A stretch of DNA of 64,000 nucleotides. Source: Prevotellaceae bacterium MN60. GTDB taxonomy: Bacteria; Bacteroidota; Bacteroidia; Bacteroidales; Bacteroidaceae. The position numbers and the translations under genes were made by a program. The notes under the pieces are model-generated. The model searched no databases and was not told the origin of the DNA. It saw only the letters and a program-made list of their open reading frames with translations. Positions 60,324 through 64,000 of this stretch are shown piece by piece. The stretch is from NCBI GenBank assembly GCA_900199555.1, contig FZQZ01000009.1, forward strand, positions 53,820 through 117,819, read 5' to 3'. How positions within the stretch are numbered: position 1 is the stretch's first letter; the number at the start of each line of letters is the position of its first letter.

Positions 60324-60360
60324 TCTGGGATATTCTGCACTTTTCTGGGATAAACGGCAC
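60324..60360 (-). promoter_or_regulatory. Tandem direct-repeat operator, copy B (candidate LytTR site)
   Basis: On the plus strand two identical TTTCTGGGAT units at 60322-60331 and 60342-60351, 20 bp apart, ending AAACGGCAC. Position and sequence match copy A at 55353-55389. Confidence 0.72.
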
Positions 60361-60379
60361 CATATTTTCCCCTTTTTTA

Positions 60380-60412
60380 TTTGCAAATATCAAAAAACAC
60401 ACCTATCTTTGC
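60380..60412 (+). promoter_or_regulatory. Promoter of the TlpA-like gene
   Basis: TTTG at 60380-60383 and TATCTTTG at 60404-60411, 20 bp apart. Confidence 0.78.
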
Positions 60413-60444
60413 ATCGATTTTTATTAACGAACACAAAAGTATTT

Positions 60445-61281
60445 ATGAAAAGACTATTCACCATGGCACTCATAGCCCTAGCAGCTATCAGCGCCCACGC
60501 ACAGGATGACCCCTACAAGGCAGAGATGGATGCCCTCGACGCACAGGGCGAGACACTCATCAAAGAGTATAGAGAACTGATGAAGACCGACCCCAAGGGC
60601 GAACAGCTCATCACCACCATCAAGGTCAACCAGCTCTCCCACTCCCTCGACTCTATCAGCGACGAACAGCTCAAGCTCGTCAAGCGCATCATCCGCGAGA
60701 ACAAGCACAACCAGCTCCCCGCCAGCTATATCAAGGAGGCTATGTACGACCTCAGTTACGAAGAACTGAAAGAAGCCCTCGACCCCACCGCCGCCTATTA
60801 TAACAATGCCGACATGGAGAAGCCCAAGCAGTTGCTTGCCAGCCTCGAAAAGCGCAAGCCCGGCACTCCCTTCCACGAGCTTACCATGAAGGATATGGAC
60901 GACCGTGAGGTGCGCCTCTCTCAGTGGGTTGGCAAGGGCCAGTATGTATTGGTCGATTTCTGGGCATCGTGGTGCGGTCCCTGTCGTCAAGAGATGCCTA
61001 ACGTCGTCAGTTGCTACGAGCGCTACCATGCCAAAGGCCTTGAGATTGTTGGTGTCTCTTTCGACCAGAAGAAGGATGCCTGGCTAGCAGCTGTCAAGCA
61101 GTTAGGCATGCGTTGGCCTCAGATGAGCGACCTCAAGGGTTGGCAGTGTGCAGCCAGCGACGCCTATGGTGTGCGCAGCATCCCCTCCAACGTACTGATA
61201 GACCCCTCAGGCAAAATCATTGCTATGGATCTTCGCGGCAAGGCCCTCGGTCAGAAACTTGCAGAGATTTACGGAGAATAA
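60445..61281 (+). CDS. Exported TlpA/thioredoxin-fold protein
   Basis: A 278-residue periplasmic thiol-disulfide protein. ATG 60445 gives the signal peptide MKRLFTMALIALAAISAHAQ. Residues about 20-135 are helical and charged; residues about 140-278 are the thioredoxin domain with the CGPC active site in VDFWASWCGPCRQEMPN and the cis-Pro region YGVRSIPSNVLIDPSGKI. It likely keeps exported proteins reduced or aids cytochrome maturation. It diverges from the TonB receptor operon, with the repeated operator between them. Confidence 0.92.
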   Translation: MKRLFTMALIALAAISAHAQDDPYKAEMDALDAQGETLIKEYRELMKTDPKGEQLITTIKVNQLSHSLDSISDEQLKLVKRIIRENKHNQLPASYIKEAMYDLSYEELKEALDPTAAYYNNADMEKPKQLLASLEKRKPGTPFHELTMKDMDDREVRLSQWVGKGQYVLVDFWASWCGPCRQEMPNVVSCYERYHAKGLEIVGVSFDQKKDAWLAAVKQLGMRWPQMSDLKGWQCAASDAYGVRSIPSNVLIDPSGKIIAMDLRGKALGQKLAEIYGE

Positions 61282-61397
61282 GATCTTTTTTTGATTATTA
61301 ACACGTTGCATTTTAAACGAAAGCTACCATTACTGCGTCATAAAGATGTCGACACAAAGAAAACATAGTAACAAACTTTTTTAAAAAGAAGATGATT

Positions 61398-61748
61398 ATG
61401 AAAAAGACATTGATGACATTAGTAGCCCTGCTGACGATGACAGCAGCGATGGCACAAAGCAGTGATAACAAACAGCGTGTTGTTCCCCAGCAGCCTACAG
61501 CAGAACAGATGGTAGAGTTCATGGCAAGAGACCTCGAGCTCACTGACGAGCAGAAGACCAAGCTGGTAGAACTCAATAAAGAATATGATCAGAAGCTCAA
61601 GACCATTCTCAACGAAGAGCAATACAAGAAGTATCAGCAGCGTTATTCCCGTCGTGGTGGTCGTCGCGGAGGCCCTCGTCCTGGCGGTCCTCAGTTTGGT
61701 GGTCCTCGCCCCGGTGGTCAGCGTCCCCAAGCCCCAAGCAACGAATAA
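61398..61748 (+). CDS. Small exported helical protein, DUF4890-like
   Basis: A 116-residue protein with signal peptide (MKKTLMTLVALLTMTAAMAQ), a helical segment (MARDLELTDEQKTKLVELNK, YDQKLKTILNEEQYKKYQ) typical of DUF4890 or Spy/CpxP-like periplasmic proteins, and a Gly/Arg/Pro-rich tail. It may be a periplasmic chaperone or stress protein. ATG 61398 is preferred to 61392 because it starts the basic signal region. Ended by a strong terminator. Confidence 0.82.
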   Translation: MKKTLMTLVALLTMTAAMAQSSDNKQRVVPQQPTAEQMVEFMARDLELTDEQKTKLVELNKEYDQKLKTILNEEQYKKYQQRYSRRGGRRGGPRPGGPQFGGPRPGGQRPQAPSNE

Positions 61749-61777
61749 TACATAGCAATATTAGTAAATATTAGTTT

Positions 61778-61820
61778 CAAGAGCGTATAGTTAATGGCTA
61801 TACGCTCTTGTTTATTTTGG
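61778..61820 (+). terminator. Terminator after the DUF4890-like gene
   Basis: Perfect 13-bp stem CAAGAGCGTATAG / CTATACGCTCTTG (61778-61790 and 61798-61810), then TTTATTTT. Confidence 0.9.
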
Positions 61821-61862
61821 TATTTTTGCTTAAGAATATGATACATAATTAAAATATTTATG

Positions 61863-61871
61863 TACCTTTGC
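61863..61871 (+). promoter_or_regulatory. -7 element of the small acidic protein gene
   Basis: TACCTTTGC, 46 bases before the ATG. Confidence 0.6.
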
Positions 61872-61916
61872 AGAAACTATCAAGAAAGAATATTAATAAA
61901 GTAAGGAGGATAAGTG

Positions 61917-62174
61917 ATGGACGCAAAGAAGAAAGAAGCAATCATGGAGTGTACGAGTTTTGACGAACTGCTCAATGCTGAATATGGTGAGCGTGGAACG
62001 GAGGCTCGTGAGAACTTTGAAACAGAGGCTGAAGCTTTTGCACAGGATAAGATTATGAATACCAAGACACCTAAAAACAAGAATAGCTATATCCGTTCGC
62101 AAGAGGATAAAATGGCTGGACGCGTTGAAAAATTCTCCTCTTCTGAGGAAATGTTTAAGTCTTTAGGAATTTGA
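61917..62174 (+). CDS. Small acidic protein resembling an antitoxin N-terminal segment
   Basis: An 85-residue soluble protein. A strong Shine-Dalgarno sequence AAGGAGGA ends 6 bases before ATG 61917 (a GTG at 61914 is the other choice). CTSFDELLNAEYGERGTEAR and ENFETEAEAFAQDKIM resemble the leader that precedes the helix-turn-helix of some Bacteroidetes XRE-type antitoxins, but no helix-turn-helix follows; the rest is polar (KFSSSEEMFKSLGI). It may be a shortened relative or an unrelated small protein. No toxin gene adjoins it. Confidence 0.7.
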   Translation: MDAKKKEAIMECTSFDELLNAEYGERGTEARENFETEAEAFAQDKIMNTKTPKNKNSYIRSQEDKMAGRVEKFSSSEEMFKSLGI

Positions 62175-62285
62175 GGAGTTTCTTTTCATCAAGTCTTACC
62201 ATATACATTAACTATTGTCGTGCTACAAAGTTACGTTTTTTTCCTTAATCCGCAAATAATTATTACGGAAAATGGAAGGACAAAT

Positions 62286-62332
62286 AAGAACACCCGAATG
62301 TGACCTCAGTCGTGTTCGGGTGTTCTTGTTGA
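62286..62332. terminator. Bidirectional terminator between convergent genes
   Basis: Perfect 13-bp stem AAGAACACCCGAA (62286-62298) / TTCGGGTGTTCTT (62315-62327), with T-rich flanks. Confidence 0.88.
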
Positions 62333-62349
62333 TTAGCGCGCGTTGTCGT

Positions 62350-62772
62350 TTATTCTATCGTTATCCAAACGGCCTCGCCTCGCTCTTTCGCTGCAACGAT
62401 TTTTTGCTTCACTCCGTTCAGCCATTTGCGCGAATCCAGCACTTTGCCCACCTCTCGGTTCTTACCTACAAGGATGCAACCCTCGGTGTCCTTTGCCGTA
62501 TTCCCAGCATGTATGCGGATGCCGCTAAAGTTAGGCACGCCAAGCAAGATGGGTAACCATTGCTGAAATTTAGGGGAGTAGGAGATAACTACGGCATAGC
62601 GTCCTTCGGGTATGGCTGAGCATCCCTTTATCTTACGCCCACCATGCGCATAGTCGCGCCACGTAGGTTCGAGGGTGTCGCAAATCTCCCTCCTCTTCCC
62701 TCCACACTTTTCATATAGTTTACCTATTGTATAGGTATTCTTCTTTGCTATTCTTTTTAATATTAGTTCCAT
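62350..62772 (-). CDS. DUF5675 family protein
   Basis: A 140-residue protein. ATG 62772 gives MELILKRIAKKNTYTIGKLY, then CDTLEPTWRDYAHGGRKI, CSAIPEGRYAVVISYSPKF and IRIHAGNTAKDTEGCILVGK, the conserved Cys, His and Asp pattern of DUF5675, common in phages and integrated elements, where it often sits near lysis genes. The longer upstream frame passes through the TGACGCGG repeats and is rejected. It lies 61 bases downstream of the DUF3987-like gene. Confidence 0.85.
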   Translation of the reverse strand: MELILKRIAKKNTYTIGKLYEKCGGKRREICDTLEPTWRDYAHGGRKIKGCSAIPEGRYAVVISYSPKFQQWLPILLGVPNFSGIRIHAGNTAKDTEGCILVGKNREVGKVLDSRKWLNGVKQKIVAAKERGEAVWITIE

Positions 62773-62796
62773 AATTGTGATTTTAATTTTTCCAAA

Positions 62797-62827
62797 TGAC
62801 GCGTGACGCGGTGACGCGGTGACGCGG
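62797..62827. repeat. Four tandem TGACGCGG units
   Basis: TGACGCG followed by three exact TGACGCGG copies between the DUF3987-like and DUF5675 genes. They are G+C-rich in an AT-rich gap. Confidence 0.9.
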
Positions 62828-62833
62828 CGTTGC

Positions 62834-64000
62834 TCAAAACATACGAGCAATTTTTTTGAATTTAGCCCTGATGGTTCCGTTATCTGTGAAATCACCTACC
62901 TTCTCCACCATGTGATCCCTTATCAGACGAGAAACTTTCGACCTTGCGCCACTTTCTGATGCCATACCAAAGCATTTCATCACATCTTCGCTAGTGAACT
63001 CTTCGGGCAGCCTCTGGAATCCCTCAATGGTTTTCTGCCTACGCTGCACATTGATATTGGCATCCTTTAGCTTGTTGTCGAAGTAGGCCTCTGCCATCGC
63101 TCCGAAGTAGTAGCGCTGACAAGCATACTGCATGTTTACGATTAGTTCAGCCAGTCGCCAATCGGTTTCATCGGTCTCAAACTCTCCGCACCAGTAGTCA
63201 CCCTCTTGGTGCATCTCCGCCCAGTGGCGCATCACGATATATGGCGCTGCATAGTTCAATCCGTGGTAGGCGCAGCGCTTTAGCAACATCTCGTCAGCCT
63301 TAGAGTCGTTCTCCGCTGCATCAGCCATGCGTCGTGCTGTCCAGTCGTATAGCTCATCTACGATTTTTTGTACGCTCAGCTCGCCCTTCATCCTGTCTAG
63401 CTTCTCTGCCCACTGCTTCAGTCGCTCGTCGCTCTCCGTGTCCACCGTGCTCTCCCTGCTCATCATCTCGAAATTGGTAGGAGGCAAAGGTATCACCGTG
63501 AGACGAGTGGCAAGACCAGAACCAAAGTTCTGCTCATTCACCTTCTTTTTCAGAGCGATGGGAGTACCAGTATAAACATAGTTCCAATACACGTTGAAAT
63601 CTTGCAGAATGGATTCATTGTTCGAGTACGCCTGTCCGTCTTCCTCATTGTGAAAGGCTTTCAGTTCCAGCGACATCTTATCTATCCACGAACCACCCTT
63701 CTGTACTGTCACCGTGTTATCCAGCTCTGTGTCGAAGGTCAACATGTGCAGATGCATCTCTTCGCCGTCCACCGTTTCCACAGCATTCACCATGTCCTGA
63801 ATAAACTGCGCGTTAGAGGTTCGCGCAGGATGCACCCTTACCACCACCTTTGGTTTCTTGGGTTTCTCCTTGTTGGCACCCTTTGTGCGCATCTGCTCAC
63901 GATAGGCGTTGATAGCATCCTTGCCCACCTTGTCGGCTTTGATGATAGGTGCTGCCATCAACTTAAACAGTCTGGTAGCAAACGATTTTCCGCTAGCAGG
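62834..64000 (-). CDS. DUF3987/VirE-like ATPase (5' end cut by right edge)
   Basis: The reading frame is open at the right edge. At the edge it reads PASGKSFATRLFKLMAAPII, so a Walker A-like P-loop (SGKS) lies right at the border and the protein continues upstream. The visible about 388 residues include KPKVVVRVHPARTSNAQFIQ, HMLTFDTELDNTVTVQKGGS, FNVYWNYVYTGTPIALKKKV and RLTVIPLPPTNFEMMSRES, which fit DUF3987 proteins that often follow a BT4734/VirE N-terminal primase domain. Such proteins occur in mobile elements and next to capsule loci. A TTG at 63961 should not be taken as the true start. Confidence 0.83.
   Translation of the reverse strand, partial: PASGKSFATRLFKLMAAPIIKADKVGKDAINAYREQMRTKGANKEKPKKPKVVVRVHPARTSNAQFIQDMVNAVETVDGEEMHLHMLTFDTELDNTVTVQKGGSWIDKMSLELKAFHNEEDGQAYSNNESILQDFNVYWNYVYTGTPIALKKKVNEQNFGSGLATRLTVIPLPPTNFEMMSRESTVDTESDERLKQWAEKLDRMKGELSVQKIVDELYDWTARRMADAAENDSKADEMLLKRCAYHGLNYAAPYIVMRHWAEMHQEGDYWCGEFETDETDWRLAELIVNMQYACQRYYFGAMAEAYFDNKLKDANINVQRRQKTIEGFQRLPEEFTSEDVMKCFGMASESGARSKVSRLIRDHMVEKVGDFTDNGTIRAKFKKIARMF

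Noticed and set aside
1..64000. Transposases, integrases, rRNA genes, riboswitches
   Set aside because: No transposase or integrase motif, no rRNA sequence and no recognisable riboswitch core was found; only one tRNA is present.

Overview
The window looks like a chromosome segment of a Bacteroidales bacterium, most likely Prevotellaceae (Prevotella/Segatella-like). Evidence seen directly: many promoters fit the Bacteroidetes form (TTTG, about 20 bp, TAnnTTTG), Shine-Dalgarno sequences are usually weak, and the gene families are typical of that group (DUF4369, DUF4249, DUF5689, DUF5675, WbsX, TonB-dependent receptors paired with lipoproteins, AraC and LytTR regulators). The genus is inference; no rRNA is present to test it.

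Layout. 1-10186: the end of an exopolysaccharide or capsule locus, with a Wzx-type flippase cut by the left edge, five glycosyltransferases or relatives, two different initiating transferases (WecA-like and WcaJ-like), Wzi and a small lipoprotein. 10326-11249: an exported His/Gly/Ser-rich protein. 11169-20649: a likely nucleic-acid scavenging region: histidine phosphatase, uridine kinase and exported EEP nuclease on the minus strand; divergent from them a TonB-dependent receptor and two OB-fold-type lipoproteins; then ribosomal protein L31 and a lipoprotein NUC1-type endonuclease. 20752-22271: glutathione peroxidase and thioredoxin reductase. 22691-27912: an odd membrane-anchored AraC protein, a Na+/solute symporter, TrpB2 and an OmpA-like protein. 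27980-31990: Hsp20 and Mfd. 32135-38349: Dpm1-like glycosyltransferase, a five-gene operon (DUF4369, PyrC, stand-alone MetH activation domain, metallophosphoesterase, PlsC), and an FtsB-like protein with a membrane partner. 38451-41348: DnaX and AsnA. 41586-41659: tRNA-Arg(CCG), followed by a 642-bp non-coding stretch. 42302-47004: a Met-rich repeat protein, a RelA/SpoT-type synthetase, a coiled-coil/ZapA/RNase Y operon and an unknown conserved protein. 47113-54723: RfbA, a sugar kinase-GalU fusion, an ECF sigma factor, Rpe, Fmt and an outer-membrane barrel. 54728-60238: a minus-strand envelope region (LiaF-like, LytTR regulator, CDF transporter, DUF4249, TonB receptor). 60445-62174: TlpA-like thioredoxin, a DUF4890-like protein and a small acidic protein. 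62350-64000: DUF5675 and a DUF3987/VirE-like ATPase cut by the right edge.

Strongest unexplained signals. First, two operons in the 52-60 kb region carry the same 37-bp tandem direct-repeat element exactly 27 bp upstream of the -7 box, which fits a LytTR operator and implies a local envelope regulon. Second, exported nucleases, OB-fold lipoproteins, a TonB receptor and uridine kinase are clustered, which suggests a nucleic-acid uptake and salvage system. Third, a GHMP kinase is fused to a GalU-like nucleotidylyltransferase. Fourth, several intergenic arrays are built from phased short palindromes; in two of them the arms change in compensating pairs.
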